DNA of 58,194 nucleotides, taken from contig JAAAOM010000052.1 in NCBI GenBank assembly GCA_009908855.1, positions 1 through 58,194 of the forward strand, read 5' to 3'. The notes beneath the pieces were generated by a model, which saw nothing but the letters and a program-made list of their open reading frames with translations, had not been told where the DNA came from and made no database searches. This stretch comes from Bacteroidota bacterium (GTDB lineage: Bacteria > Bacteroidota > Bacteroidia > Bacteroidales > JAAAOM01). Of this stretch, positions 33,350 through 42,741 are shown piece after piece. Position 1 is the stretch's first letter, and the number at the start of each line of letters is the position of its first letter. Made by a program: the position numbers and the translations under genes.

Positions 33350-34879
33350 TTATACCTTATCAACCACCACCCGATATGTTGGATCCTCAATTACATTCAC
33401 ATCAATAATTTCCTCAGCATTTTTTAGTAATTTCTTACAATCAGGACTTAAATGTTTCAAATGAATCTTTTTTCCCACTTTCAGGTAACGTTCCGTGATT
33501 TTATTGAGCGCTTCAATGGCTGACATATCCACCACCCTGCTTTCGGCAAAATCAATAATAACTTCTTGCGGATCGTTCATCACATCAAACTTTTCATTGA
33601 AAGTGGCAACAGATCCAAAAAATAAAGGGCCATAAATCTCATAATGCTTTACGCCGTTTTCATCAAAACGTTTTCGGGCACGAATGCGCTTGGCATTGTC
33701 CCAGGCGAAAACCAGCGCTGCAATTATAACGCCGACAAGCACTGCCAGTGCGAGATTATGTAAAAATACAGTAACACCAGTTACCAATACCATCACAAAT
33801 AAATCGGATTTAGGCATGCGGTTAAAAGTCTTTAAACTGGCCCATTCAAAAGTACTGATTGCCACCATAATCATCAAACCGGTTAGTGCTGCCATTGGCA
33901 ATTTTTCAATCAGACCGGCACCAAACATAATAAATACCAATAGCATCACAGCAGCAACAATGCCTGATAATCTTGCCCTGGCACCTGATGAAATGTTAAT
34001 CAAACTTTGACCCAGCATGGCACAACCGCCCATACCTGAGAATACACCCGATAAAATATTTGCGGCCCCCTGGGCGACCGCTTCTTTATTGCCTCTTCCA
34101 CGCGTTTCGGTAATTTCATCAATAATATTTAATGTGAGCAAACTTTCAATTAATCCCACACCGGCCACAATCGCTGCATAGGGAAATATAACCTGCAGGG
34201 TCTCTAAACTAAAAGGCACATTAGGTATATGAAATGGTGGAAAAGCACCTTTGATGGAAGCAATATCTCCTACCGTTTTGGTCTCTATGCCAAATACGGT
34301 TACAATTCCAAAAATCACCAATATAGCGGTAAGTGAAGCCGGAATGGCTTTGGTAATTTTGGGAAGCCCCCAAATAATTAACATGGTTAACAATACCAAT
34401 CCAAGTATCATAAATAAAGGCTGTCCGGTAAGCCATTCACCGGAAGTCCCTTTAAACTGGTCAAGCTGTGACATAAAAATGATAATGGCCAGTCCGTTCA
34501 CAAATCCAAAAATTACCGGATGTGGCACAAGTCGCATTAATTTTCCTAATCGGAATAACCCGGCGGCAACCTGCAACATACCGGCTAATACAACAGTTGC
34601 AAATACATATTCAACACCATGCGATTGCACCAATGCCACAATTACCACAGCCACTGCTCCTGTTGCCCCTGATATCATACCGGGACGGCCACCTAATACG
34701 GATGTTACCAACCCCATAACAAAGGCTGCATACAACCCTGTTAATGGCGATAAACCAGCAATTAATGCAAACGCAACAGCCTCCGGCACCAATGCCAATG
34801 CCACTGTTAAGCCCGATAATACCTCAGTTCGGTAATTCACTTTTTGTGTGAGGTCGAATAAATTAAATATTTTTCTCAT
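33350..34879 (-). CDS. SulP family anion transporter with STAS domain
   Basis: A 509-residue protein. About 11-12 membrane helices start with 'LSGLTVALALVPEAVAFALIAG' and include the conserved 'SGVFSGMGGCAMLGQSLINI' segment. The C-terminal STAS domain starts about residue 410 ('VIIDFAESRVVDMSAIEALNKI'). It carries sulfate, bicarbonate or another anion by proton or sodium symport; the substrate is not readable. Confidence 0.92.
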   Translation of the reverse strand: MRKIFNLFDLTQKVNYRTEVLSGLTVALALVPEAVAFALIAGLSPLTGLYAAFVMGLVTSVLGGRPGMISGATGAVAVVIVALVQSHGVEYVFATVVLAGMLQVAAGLFRLGKLMRLVPHPVIFGFVNGLAIIIFMSQLDQFKGTSGEWLTGQPLFMILGLVLLTMLIIWGLPKITKAIPASLTAILVIFGIVTVFGIETKTVGDIASIKGAFPPFHIPNVPFSLETLQVIFPYAAIVAGVGLIESLLTLNIIDEITETRGRGNKEAVAQGAANILSGVFSGMGGCAMLGQSLINISSGARARLSGIVAAVMLLVFIMFGAGLIEKLPMAALTGLMIMVAISTFEWASLKTFNRMPKSDLFVMVLVTGVTVFLHNLALAVLVGVIIAALVFAWDNAKRIRARKRFDENGVKHYEIYGPLFFGSVATFNEKFDVMNDPQEVIIDFAESRVVDMSAIEALNKITERYLKVGKKIHLKHLSPDCKKLLKNAEEIIDVNVIEDPTYRVVVDKV

Positions 34880-35014
34880 TTCAATTTCTCAATACATTTT
34901 TAATTCACAGTGCCAATTATTCCAAAACTTTATTTCCCGCATTGAATCAAATGGCTTGAATAAAGCATGGCAATTCTGAATAAAAACAGCGACTCCGTTT
35001 TTAAAATAAGCGCG

Positions 35015-35022
35015 CAAAAGTA
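35015..35022 (-). promoter_or_regulatory. -7 promoter element of the SulP gene
   Basis: The minus strand reads TACTTTTG (TAnnTTTG), 135 bp before the start codon, implying a long 5' leader (about 34880-35008). No clear -33 element. Confidence 0.45.
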
Positions 35023-35151
35023 ATGATTTAAATAGACTGAATTGTTAACAATATGAAGAGGAGTTAGACCAAAGCATTTATTCGATTGTTAAACACCTTA
35101 GGTTTAGATATCTATCTGCAATAATCATTTAGAAATTAAATTATCACAGAA

Positions 35152-35913
35152 CTATAACTGAATCTTCAACCCATCATAGCCCAAATGTACATTTTCTGGT
35201 AAGGCTTTGTCTTCAATGGCATGTAGTCCGAATTGATGACTGATGTGTGTAAGATATGCCTGTTCAGGGTCAATTTTATGAATGGCTTCCAGCGCTTCCT
35301 CCAGATTAAAGTGTGATACATGTTTTTCTTTACGCAATGCGGTTATCACCAGTATTTTTGTCCCGGTCAGTTTGGGCATTTCTTCTGCCGGAATATGATT
35401 CAAATCAGTTAAATAAGAAAAATCCCCGATCCGAAATCCAAGCACAGGTAACTTATGGTGATAGCCCCGAATGGGAACAACCTCAATTCCATTTAATACG
35501 AATGGTTTCGAATCAATATGATAAACATTTATTTGCGGCACACCGGGATATTTTCGTTCCGCAAACGCATAAGAGAATTCCCGCTTTAAAGCTTCATGAA
35601 CTTTTTCCTCACAGTAAATATCCATGGGTTTTTGCAGTACATAATTAAAGGCTCGTACATCGTCCAGACCGGCTATATGATCCTTGTGTTCGTGAGTAAA
35701 TAAGATGGCATTCACTTCATTTACATGTTCCCGCAGCATTTGTTGCCTGAAATCAGGACCGGTATCAATCACCAGTGTCAGTCCTTTTGCCTCAACCAAA
35801 ACGGAAGAGCGCAAACGTTTATCATGCCGGTCTTCCGAACTGCATACTTTACATTTACAGGCTATAACCGGTACGCCTTGTGAGGTTCCTGTACCTAATA
35901 ATGTTATTTTCAC
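35152..35913 (-). CDS. MBL-fold metallohydrolase (PhnP-like)
   Basis: A 253-residue protein: 'GTGTSQGVPVIACKCKVCSSEDRHDKRLRSS' is the zinc-loop start of PhnP/YycJ-like enzymes, followed by 'FTHEHKDHIAGLDD' (HxHxDH) and 'YLTHISHQFG'. A probable phosphodiesterase acting on cyclic phosphate or nucleotide substrates. Monocistronic. Confidence 0.88.
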   Translation of the reverse strand: MKITLLGTGTSQGVPVIACKCKVCSSEDRHDKRLRSSVLVEAKGLTLVIDTGPDFRQQMLREHVNEVNAILFTHEHKDHIAGLDDVRAFNYVLQKPMDIYCEEKVHEALKREFSYAFAERKYPGVPQINVYHIDSKPFVLNGIEVVPIRGYHHKLPVLGFRIGDFSYLTDLNHIPAEEMPKLTGTKILVITALRKEKHVSHFNLEEALEAIHKIDPEQAYLTHISHQFGLHAIEDKALPENVHLGYDGLKIQL

Positions 35914-35952
35914 TTTGTTGGTTTATCGTTAGCGTGTTTGTTAAGTCCTATT

Positions 35953-36123
35953 ATGTTTGATCAGATATGGAATGAACGTGTTATCAAATAATTTAATCTT
36001 CAGCCTGTAAGGCAGGGGTCTCCTGACAACGAATGGCGCACCATCATAAGCGACCTTTTTCGCAGGGAAGAGTGGTTATTGATGAGGTTCACACAATACT
36101 TTTCTAATACTTCAAAGAAGTAG
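35953..36123 (+). other. possible coding relic in the 35914-36200 gap
   Basis: One frame reads MFDQIWNERVIK, then stop, then a further 43 codons with protein-like composition ('EWRTIISDLFRREEWLLMRF') to TAG 36121-36123. It could be a decayed small gene or chance. There is no promoter or homologue that I recognise. Confidence 0.2.
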
Positions 36124-36182
36124 AACCCATTGTAAATTTAATTTATACAGTACAATAATAACGATTGATTGTTCAAATCCTT

Positions 36183-36190
36183 TATTTTTG
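36183..36190 (+). promoter_or_regulatory. -7 promoter element (TATTTTTG) of the RsmI-like gene
   Basis: It matches TAnnTTTG, 10 bp before the ATG at 36201, implying a very short or absent leader. This also argues against the longer frame starting at 36165. Confidence 0.5.
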
Positions 36191-36200
36191 CAACAAAACT

Positions 36201-36902
36201 ATGGCAGGTCGATTATTTTTAATACCATCGGGGTTGGGCGAAAGTGAAATTCGACGTATACAGCCCGACTATAATCGTGAAGTAATTAATTCAGTTCACA
36301 TCTATATTGTCGAAAATGTGCGTACGGCCCGGCGTTTTCTCATCAAAGCGGGAATTGAGACGCGCATTGATGATCTTACATTTCATGAGTTGAATAAACA
36401 TACAAAACCCGAGGATTTACCTTCATTTCTTAAAGAAATCGATCAGCAGGATATTGGTTTATTATCTGAGGCCGGCACACCTTGTATTGCCGATCCGGGT
36501 GCACAAATTGTTTGGTTGGCACAGCAACAACATATTGAAGTGGTTCCGCTCATTGGTGCATCATCCATTTACCTGGCCTTGATGGCATCCGGGTTAAATG
36601 GACAAAATTTTGCATTTAACGGGTATTTACCTATTTCAGATAATGAGCGCATCAAAGAAATTAAAAAATTAACAGGACGGTCAAGCCAGGAAAAACAAAC
36701 ACAAATTTTTATAGAAACGCCTTATAGAAATATGAAGCTTTTTGCTGATTTAATTCATACCTTACCTGCCAAAGCAAGACTTACCATAGGCAGTAATATT
36801 ACATTGCCCAACGAAAATATAACTACCATGGCGGTATATCAATGGAAAAAACAAAAACCGGATTTGCATAAAACGCCTGCTATATTTCTGTTTCAGGTTT
36901 AG
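36201..36902 (+). CDS. RsmI-like SAM-dependent methyltransferase (tetrapyrrole methylase fold)
   Basis: 233 residues from ATG 36201. 'LFLIPSGLG', 'GLLSEAGTPCIADPGAQIVWLAQ', 'VVPLIGASSIYLALMASGLNGQNFAFNGYLP' and 'QIFIETPYRN' are the blocks of the RsmI/YraL family, which 2'-O-methylates C1402 of 16S rRNA. The usual C-terminal domain is shorter here, as in many Bacteroidota homologues. The assignment to rRNA is by family. Confidence 0.85.
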   Translation: MAGRLFLIPSGLGESEIRRIQPDYNREVINSVHIYIVENVRTARRFLIKAGIETRIDDLTFHELNKHTKPEDLPSFLKEIDQQDIGLLSEAGTPCIADPGAQIVWLAQQQHIEVVPLIGASSIYLALMASGLNGQNFAFNGYLPISDNERIKEIKKLTGRSSQEKQTQIFIETPYRNMKLFADLIHTLPAKARLTIGSNITLPNENITTMAVYQWKKQKPDLHKTPAIFLFQV

Positions 36903-36928
36903 TTATATATTGAAAAGTTCACGGGGAA

Positions 36929-37780
36929 TTAATTAATAGCCAAAACTTCAACTTCAAAAATAAGTGATGTGTAGGGAGGAATGATTCCGGTTGAAGAGCC
37001 GGTTTTCCCCCATGCCAGATCGGATGGAAGTATAAATAATGCCTTTTCACCCTCCTGCATCATGCCAATGGCTTTTTCAAGGCCTTCAATCACCTGCCAT
37101 TCCTGTCCATAAACAAAAGAGAATGCTTCATTTCGTTTTTTGGTAGAATCAAAAAATTTGCCATTTAAAAACCGCCCTTCATAATGAATAGTCAGGGTAT
37201 CGTCTTTTCGTACTTTGCGGCCATGGCCTTTTTTTAAAACCAAATAGTATAAACCTGATTCGGTGGGTTTCACATCCAACTCTTTTTGCTCAATAAACTG
37301 TCGTAGAATGACTTTTTCATAACCACCAAAATCTTCTATCCAATGCAGAAAAGCTTCTTTTTCGCGTTCATATTTCTCCTGGCTTTGAACCTCAATAATA
37401 TTCAGGCTTATCATTATTTTGTCATCATTCGCAAGATAGGATGGCACTGAGGTTTCAAGTGTTGATTCAAAAAAAGTTTGTGTGGGTAAAATAAAACTGG
37501 CACTGTCGTTTTCATGCAATCGGGTTATGGCTTTGTCGAAGGAATTATCAGGCGGATCAGCAGCTACCTGAAATTTTCGGCGTCCCTGGAAAAAAACGGA
37601 GTCCTCCATATTTTTATATACCAAATCACATGTTACATAATCATTTGTATTCACAATAATGCTGTCTTCTCCAATCTGATGAAGCTGAAAATACATATCC
37701 TTATCAATTTTTTTGTATCCGGGGTATTCAGATGTACAGGCAAAAAATACCAATAAGAAAAAACAGTATAAAAAACGCAT
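36929..37780 (-). CDS. FKBP-type peptidyl-prolyl isomerase lipoprotein (long form)
   Basis: A 283-residue protein with a lipobox at about residue 15 (LVFFACTS). It has an N-terminal FKBP-like region without clear active-site residues. A C-terminal FKBP domain begins at about residue 185 ('KDDTLTIHYEGRFLNGKFFDST' ... 'VIEGLEKAIGMMQEGEKALFILPSDLAWG' ... 'IPPYTSLIFEVEVL'), with the catalytic aromatic and Asp residues kept. A periplasmic fold-helper, in a row with the next FKBP gene. Confidence 0.88.
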   Translation of the reverse strand: MRFLYCFFLLVFFACTSEYPGYKKIDKDMYFQLHQIGEDSIIVNTNDYVTCDLVYKNMEDSVFFQGRRKFQVAADPPDNSFDKAITRLHENDSASFILPTQTFFESTLETSVPSYLANDDKIMISLNIIEVQSQEKYEREKEAFLHWIEDFGGYEKVILRQFIEQKELDVKPTESGLYYLVLKKGHGRKVRKDDTLTIHYEGRFLNGKFFDSTKKRNEAFSFVYGQEWQVIEGLEKAIGMMQEGEKALFILPSDLAWGKTGSSTGIIPPYTSLIFEVEVLAIN

Positions 37781-37785
37781 TGTAT

Positions 37786-38316
37786 TTAATTTGAAATTTT
37801 TACAACTTCAAGATCATAGATAACTACCGAACGAGCCGGTATACAGGCATCATCACCAACCAAACCGTGTGCCAGATGAGGAGGCAATATAAGGCGTGCC
37901 TGATCCCCTTCCTGTAAATAAAGCACCCCTATTTCCAATCCGGTTTCTACACTTCCCTTGCCAATGGTAAATTCTTTTAATCCGGTTGAATCGGAGGCGT
38001 AACATATTGTGCCATCCAACAAATATAATTCATAGTTTAATGCAATATCTTTTCCGGTGGCGGCTTTTTCACCACTCCCCTCCTTATAAATCTGATACCA
38101 GAGCCCGGCATCGGTTTCAACCATATCCCAGCCCCGGCGTAAAACATACGCTTTTATTTTCTCGCGGTCTTTTTGTACTAGTACCTTGTTAACATCCACC
38201 AGTTCCTTTTGTAATTCTTTTACTTCACGGTAGGTTGGCTTTTTATTCTCTGACCTACATCCCATTATAAAAATAATAGAAAAAACTATTAGGCTAATCA
38301 GATAGTTCATGTGCAT
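37786..38316 (-). CDS. FKBP-type peptidyl-prolyl isomerase lipoprotein, GldI-like
   Basis: A 176-residue protein with a lipobox near residue 20 (IFIMGCRS) and one FKBP domain ('GKDIALNYELYLLDGTICYAS', 'VETGLEIGVLYLQEGDQARLILPPHLAHG'). Size and layout match GldI, the gliding-motility PPIase lipoprotein of Bacteroidota, which fits the T9SS substrate seen elsewhere. The start overlaps the end of the DHH gene by 23 bp (17 bp if Met3 is used). Confidence 0.8.
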   Translation of the reverse strand: MHMNYLISLIVFSIIFIMGCRSENKKPTYREVKELQKELVDVNKVLVQKDREKIKAYVLRRGWDMVETDAGLWYQIYKEGSGEKAATGKDIALNYELYLLDGTICYASDSTGLKEFTIGKGSVETGLEIGVLYLQEGDQARLILPPHLAHGLVGDDACIPARSVVIYDLEVVKISN

Positions 38317-39340
38317 ATTCTTTTAAAACTTCCCGAAATTGAACCAATGTATCGCTAAGTGATAATTTTGAACTACCACCGGCGGCATTCATATGGCCCC
38401 CTCCATTGAAATGGGTTGCCGAAAATTTATTGACGGCAAAATCTCCCTTTGAACGCAATGAAATCTTCACCAGATTATCTTTTTCAGTAAACAATACTGA
38501 AAATCTCACCCCCTGAATCGATAACGGATAATTCACAAATCCTTCGGTATCCCCTACCTGGTAGTTAAATCGTTCCAATTCTTCTGCGTTAATGGATATA
38601 AAGGCTGTATTTAACTCAGGGATGTGTTCCAGCTTTTCATTTAAACAATATCCCAATAGTTTCATTCGATTAAAACTATAGTTATTGTAAATTTTATAAT
38701 AAATATCCTCGTTGTCAATGTTATTCGCCAATAATTCAGATATCACAACAAAAGTGCTCCGTGCACTGGCATTATGGCTAAAGCAACCGGTATCCGTCAT
38801 GATTCCGACGTAAAAACATGTTGCTATGATTGTATCCATTTCCTTCAGCCAATCCAGTTCTAAACATGTCCAGTAAAGCAATTCAGCCGTTGAACTAACT
38901 GCTGTTATATTGATCATAACATCCGACTTTATATCCGGGTGTGGATGGTGGTCAATATGTATCTTCAGCGCCTTGCTTTTATTCACTGTATCAATCACTT
39001 CACTAATGCGACTTTCAGTATTAAAATCGAGAAAAAACAACACATCGGCTTCATTGATAAATTCATCAGCTCGCTTTTTATCTTTTTCAATAATATGAAT
39101 ATGATTGGCTCCCGGTATCCAGCCCAGAAAATCAGGATAGAAATTGGGCAGTACAACATTCACCTTTTTGTTCCATTTTTTGAGTAAATGATACAGGGCC
39201 AATGCAGATCCAATGGCATCGCCATCAGGATTTCGGTGTGAAAGAATACATATTGAGCGGGCATTTTTGATACGCTCCCGTACCATTGCTTTGTCGAAAT
39301 GAAGCGTCAATTGATTATTATTCATGAAATGTATATTCAA
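38294..39340 (-). CDS. DHH/DHHA1 phosphoesterase, NrnA-like nanoRNase/PAP phosphatase
   Basis: A 348-residue protein: 'SHRNPDGDAIGSALAL' (motif I), 'FLDFNTESRI' (II), 'HIDHHPHPD' (DHH, III) and C-terminal 'HFNGGGHMNAAGG' (DHHA1). NrnA-type enzymes degrade 2-5 nt RNAs and pAp. First gene of a probable three-gene minus-strand unit with the two FKBP lipoproteins. An alternative start is Met6 (39325). Confidence 0.9.
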   Translation of the reverse strand: MNIHFMNNNQLTLHFDKAMVRERIKNARSICILSHRNPDGDAIGSALALYHLLKKWNKKVNVVLPNFYPDFLGWIPGANHIHIIEKDKKRADEFINEADVLFFLDFNTESRISEVIDTVNKSKALKIHIDHHPHPDIKSDVMINITAVSSTAELLYWTCLELDWLKEMDTIIATCFYVGIMTDTGCFSHNASARSTFVVISELLANNIDNEDIYYKIYNNYSFNRMKLLGYCLNEKLEHIPELNTAFISINAEELERFNYQVGDTEGFVNYPLSIQGVRFSVLFTEKDNLVKISLRSKGDFAVNKFSATHFNGGGHMNAAGGSSKLSLSDTLVQFREVLKEYAHELSD

Positions 39341-39461
39341 AAAAATTAAAACTTTAAAAATAGAAATAATTTAATCTTACACCTGTTTGAATACTAAAAA
39401 GTATGTTTTTATATCTTCATTTTCATTAACTTGACATAGTTAATCTCATAAAAAAAATGCG

Positions 39462-39905
39462 ATGACCGGACGAATCACCCTTACCATGATCAAACCCGGA
39501 GCAGTTGCCAATGAACACATCGGGCCTATTTTACATAAGATCAATGAAGCAGGATTTCATATTGCCGCAATGAAATTTTTTTCACTTACCAAAATAATGG
39601 CGTATTCATTTTATAAGGTTCACGAACAAAAGCCGTGGTTCAACGAATTGATGGAGTTCATGATTTCGGGGCCGGTAGTTGTGGCAATCCTGGAAAAAGA
39701 CAATGCTGTAGCTGATTATCGAAAGCTTATGGGTACTACAAATCCCAAAGAAGCAGAAGATGGTACAATACGTAAATTATTTGGCAACTCGGTGGGAAGT
39801 AATGCCGTACATGGCTCCGACAGTGATGAAAACGCCAAAATTGAATGTGATTTCTTTTTTGCTATGAGCGAAAGGTATTATTTGTTAGAGGAAACAGGGG
39901 TTTAG
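39462..39905 (+). CDS. ndk: nucleoside diphosphate kinase
   Basis: A 147-residue protein. The active-site His is H117 in 'NAVHGSDS', with 'MIKPGAVANEHIGPI' at the N-terminus and 'MGTTNPKEAEDGTIRKLFG' before it. It transfers phosphate between NTPs and NDPs. Monocistronic; convergent with the DUF721 gene. Confidence 0.96.
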   Translation: MTGRITLTMIKPGAVANEHIGPILHKINEAGFHIAAMKFFSLTKIMAYSFYKVHEQKPWFNELMEFMISGPVVVAILEKDNAVADYRKLMGTTNPKEAEDGTIRKLFGNSVGSNAVHGSDSDENAKIECDFFFAMSERYYLLEETGV

Positions 39906-39917
39906 ATTACAGATGAT

Positions 39918-40208
39918 TTACTTAAAAATAACTTTCTGAATTCGCTCTTCACCCAATTTCTCATTCATATATTTAATAATTTTCTCCTGCTGCATCAACA
40001 TCTCGGAACGTAAGACAGAGGAAGATAAATGCACAATCAGCACATTTTTACTTAGGTACACCTTGCTGGTGTATTTGGCAATAGCAGGCCCCGTTAATTC
40101 TTTCCAATGACGGTCCATACTGGCCTCCTTCAATTTATTTTTTAATTTAAGGGCTTCTACATATTCCCTTAAAACCTCGCCTAATGATTGTGTATTACTG
40201 CGTCTCAT
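39918..40208 (-). CDS. DUF721 (DciA-like) protein
   Basis: A 96-residue protein: 'LGEVLREYVEALKLKNKL' then 'WKELTGPAIAKYTSKVYLSKNVLIVHLSSSVLRSEM' is the DUF721 domain. Related DciA proteins load the replicative helicase in bacteria without DnaC/DnaI. It overlaps recF by 4 bp, a common pairing, which supports a DNA replication role. Confidence 0.88.
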   Translation of the reverse strand: MRRSNTQSLGEVLREYVEALKLKNKLKEASMDRHWKELTGPAIAKYTSKVYLSKNVLIVHLSSSVLRSEMLMQQEKIIKYMNEKLGEERIQKVIFK

Positions 40209-41317
40209 TCAACATTATTTACATGGCCTTTTTCGATCATAAAAAATTTTGCTTCCGTATCCAGGTTTTTCAAAATATCTGACAGGTGTTGCTTATGGGT
40301 ATCAGTTATAAATATCTGACCAAAGCGATTTTCCGAAACCAGTTTTATGATATGTTTTACGCGATCGGCATCAAACTTATCAAAAATATCATCCAGCAGC
40401 AGAACGGGCTTTTTACCTGTTGTTTGTTCAATAAAATTAAATTTCGCCAGTTTCAACGCCAATAAATACGTTTTTTGTTGACCTTGAGACCCGGTTTTTT
40501 TTATGGGATGATTTTCCAGTTCAAGCGTAAGGTCATCTTTGTGTATGCCTGTGGATGTATACTGTAGGATGCAATCCTTGTCGTGTGAACCTTTCAACAA
40601 ATCAGCAAATTCAGCATTATCAAGCTGCGAATTGTAGTTGAGTTTAACCTGTTCCTGATCACCGCTTATGAATGTGTGGTATTCCTGAAAAACAGGTATC
40701 AACTCATTGGCAAATTGCTTCCGCTTTTCATAAATACTTTTCCCCAATGGCAATAACTGCTCGTCCCAAATTTCAAGTAAATTTTTATCATAGCTCCCAC
40801 CGTCTTTCCGGAAATCTTTCAATAATTTATTTCGTTGTTGCAACACCCTGTTATAAGAGATTACATCCTCAAGGTATTGCTTATCGTATTGAGAAATAAC
40901 ACCATTGATAAATTTTCTGCGTTCTTCACTGCCGCCTGAAATAAGCTCTGAATCAGTCGGGGAGATCACCACACAGGGTATCAGTCCGATATGATCCGAT
41001 AATTTCTGATATTCTTTTTTATTGCGTTTAAATGTTTTTTTTCGGCTCTTTTGTACGGCACAGTATAGATTTAGCTGTTCCTTATCCTCATATTCATACA
41101 AGCCTTCAATAATCATTAAATCAGCTCCGTGCTTAATATTCTGACTATCAATTACATTAAAATAACTTTTGGTCAGTGATAAGTAATGTATGGCATCCAA
41201 TACATTGGTTTTCCCGGTACCATTAGCACCAACCATACAATTTATTTTTTGCGAGAACCGGAATTCTTCCTGCTCGTAGTTTTTGAAATTAATTAGCGAT
41301 AGTGTTTTAAGATGCAT
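40205..41317 (-). CDS. recF: RecF DNA replication and repair protein
   Basis: A 370-residue protein: 'LSLINFKNYEQEEF', Walker A GANGTGKT (about 34-41), the ABC signature region around 'KKTGSQGQQKTYLLALKLAKF' and Walker B 'PVLLLDDIFDKFD'. It loads RecA at gaps. The operon also carries the DUF721 gene. Confidence 0.95.
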   Translation of the reverse strand: MHLKTLSLINFKNYEQEEFRFSQKINCMVGANGTGKTNVLDAIHYLSLTKSYFNVIDSQNIKHGADLMIIEGLYEYEDKEQLNLYCAVQKSRKKTFKRNKKEYQKLSDHIGLIPCVVISPTDSELISGGSEERRKFINGVISQYDKQYLEDVISYNRVLQQRNKLLKDFRKDGGSYDKNLLEIWDEQLLPLGKSIYEKRKQFANELIPVFQEYHTFISGDQEQVKLNYNSQLDNAEFADLLKGSHDKDCILQYTSTGIHKDDLTLELENHPIKKTGSQGQQKTYLLALKLAKFNFIEQTTGKKPVLLLDDIFDKFDADRVKHIIKLVSENRFGQIFITDTHKQHLSDILKNLDTEAKFFMIEKGHVNNVE

Positions 41318-41341
41318 ATTGAACAGGCTTTAATAAAAAAA

Positions 41342-41349
41342 CAAATGTA
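41342..41349 (-). promoter_or_regulatory. -7 promoter element of recF
   Basis: The minus strand reads TACATTTG (TAnnTTTG), 24 bp before the recF start, in the 99-bp divergent spacer shared with the TPR gene. Confidence 0.5.
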
Positions 41350-41374
41350 AGTTTTCAATTTATGATAAAAAATA

Positions 41375-41382
41375 TACTTTTG
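41375..41382 (+). promoter_or_regulatory. -7 promoter element (TACTTTTG) of the TPR gene
   Basis: It matches TAnnTTTG, 34 bp before ATG 41417. The -33 region is only TTTT. It is back to back with the recF promoter. Confidence 0.5.
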
Positions 41383-41416
41383 CGTTTTAATTTCACTAAG
41401 TTATATAAATTCAGTC

Positions 41417-42103
41417 ATGAGTAAAAAGCATCAGGATACCGGCCAGGGAGTGGAGTCTGTTGATTCCATGTTGAGTCGTTCAGAACAATATATTGAGGAT
41501 AATCAAAAAAGCCTTTCTATAATTGTAGGCGCTATCGCGTTAATTGTAGCTGCTTATCTGGGATACAAAAAATTTTACCTGGCTCCTTTGGAACAGGAAG
41601 CAACCAGCCAAATGTTTGGTGCCGAGCAATATTTTGAAAAAGACAGTTTTAATCTGGCACTTTACGGCGATGGCAATTACATTGGCTTTTTAGATGTTAT
41701 TGATGAATACGGACTGACCAAATCAGGCAATTTATCACATTATTATGCCGGAATCAGTTATTTGCAAATTGGTGAATATAAACAGGCCATTGATCATTTG
41801 AAGCGTTTCGATGCTGATGATATCATTATTTCAACCATTGCACTAGGCGCTATAGGCGATGCTTATACTGAGCTGAATGACTATGATAAGGCTATTCAGT
41901 TTTATGAAAAAGCGGCTGAAAAAAATCCCAATAATTTTTCAACCCCTATTTATCTGAAAAAGCTGGGTTTGGTATACGAAGAAACCGGAAATTTCGAAAA
42001 AGCACTTGAAGTTTACGAGAAAATAGAATCTGAGTATCCAAACTCCGAAGAAGGTCGATCTGTTGCACAGGATATAACGAAGGTAAAGCATAAATTACAA
42101 TAA
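41417..42103 (+). CDS. membrane-anchored tetratricopeptide repeat protein (YfgM-like)
   Basis: A 228-residue protein with one membrane helix at about 34-53 ('SLSIIVGAIALIVAAYLG'), followed by about four TPR units ('GDAYTELNDYDKAIQFYEKAAEKNPNN', 'LGLVYEETGNFEKALEVYEKIESEYPN'). It resembles YfgM ancillary proteins of the SecYEG translocon. Between it and ribH (42104-42219) nothing distinct is visible. Confidence 0.85.
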   Translation: MSKKHQDTGQGVESVDSMLSRSEQYIEDNQKSLSIIVGAIALIVAAYLGYKKFYLAPLEQEATSQMFGAEQYFEKDSFNLALYGDGNYIGFLDVIDEYGLTKSGNLSHYYAGISYLQIGEYKQAIDHLKRFDADDIIISTIALGAIGDAYTELNDYDKAIQFYEKAAEKNPNNFSTPIYLKKLGLVYEETGNFEKALEVYEKIESEYPNSEEGRSVAQDITKVKHKLQ

Positions 42104-42219
42104 TGTGCGCTCCCTGAACAGAATGAATACCTTACTTATTACGAGCATTACAAAAGCATTTTCAGTACAAACGCATATCTTTCTTATCATGTAAGATTGA
42201 TATTTTTTACATCAATGAC

Positions 42220-42741
42220 ATGGCAACACGCGATTTATCATCTTACAACACAAGTGATGTACCAAGTGCAGTTGATTACACATTTGGTATTGTAGTAGCT
42301 GACTGGAACCAGGAAATAACCGGTGAACTGCTGAAAGGAGCCATAAAAGCCTTGCGGGACAATGGTGCACAAAAGGATAATATTGTGGTACGTCATGTAC
42401 CGGGTACCTTCGAGCTTACTTCAGGAACCCAGCTTATGATGGAATATGTTGAACTGGATGTAATTATATGTCTTGGTTGTGTGATACGTGGAGAAACACC
42501 GCATTTCGATTATATCTGCCAGGGTGTAACTTACGGAATTACACAAGTATCCGTACAATACAACAAACCTGTTATATTTGGTGTTCTTACAACGGAGAAT
42601 ATGGAACAGGCCAAAGAACGTTCCGGTGGTAAACATGGAAACAAAGGGGTGGAAGCGGGCCTGACAGCCATTCGAATGGCCTATTACCAGGATGAAATGG
42701 AATCTTTTGAGGATGAAGATGACTATTATTCAATGAATTAG
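42220..42741 (+). CDS. ribH: 6,7-dimethyl-8-ribityllumazine synthase
   Basis: A 173-residue protein: 'GIVVADWNQEITGELLKGAIKAL', 'VPGTFELTSG', 'CVIRGETPHFDYIC' with catalytic His, and 'GVLTTENMEQAKERSGG'. Penultimate step of riboflavin synthesis. The acidic C-terminal tail (FEDEDDYYSMN) is unusual but harmless. The 3' end overlaps the end of hypE on the other strand by 4 bp. Confidence 0.95.
   Translation: MATRDLSSYNTSDVPSAVDYTFGIVVADWNQEITGELLKGAIKALRDNGAQKDNIVVRHVPGTFELTSGTQLMMEYVELDVIICLGCVIRGETPHFDYICQGVTYGITQVSVQYNKPVIFGVLTTENMEQAKERSGGKHGNKGVEAGLTAIRMAYYQDEMESFEDEDDYYSMN

Noticed and set aside
34251-34835. 194-codon + strand frame opposite the SulP gene
   Set aside because: It is the antisense shadow of a conserved transporter, with low-complexity Thr/Asn/Pro composition and no start context.
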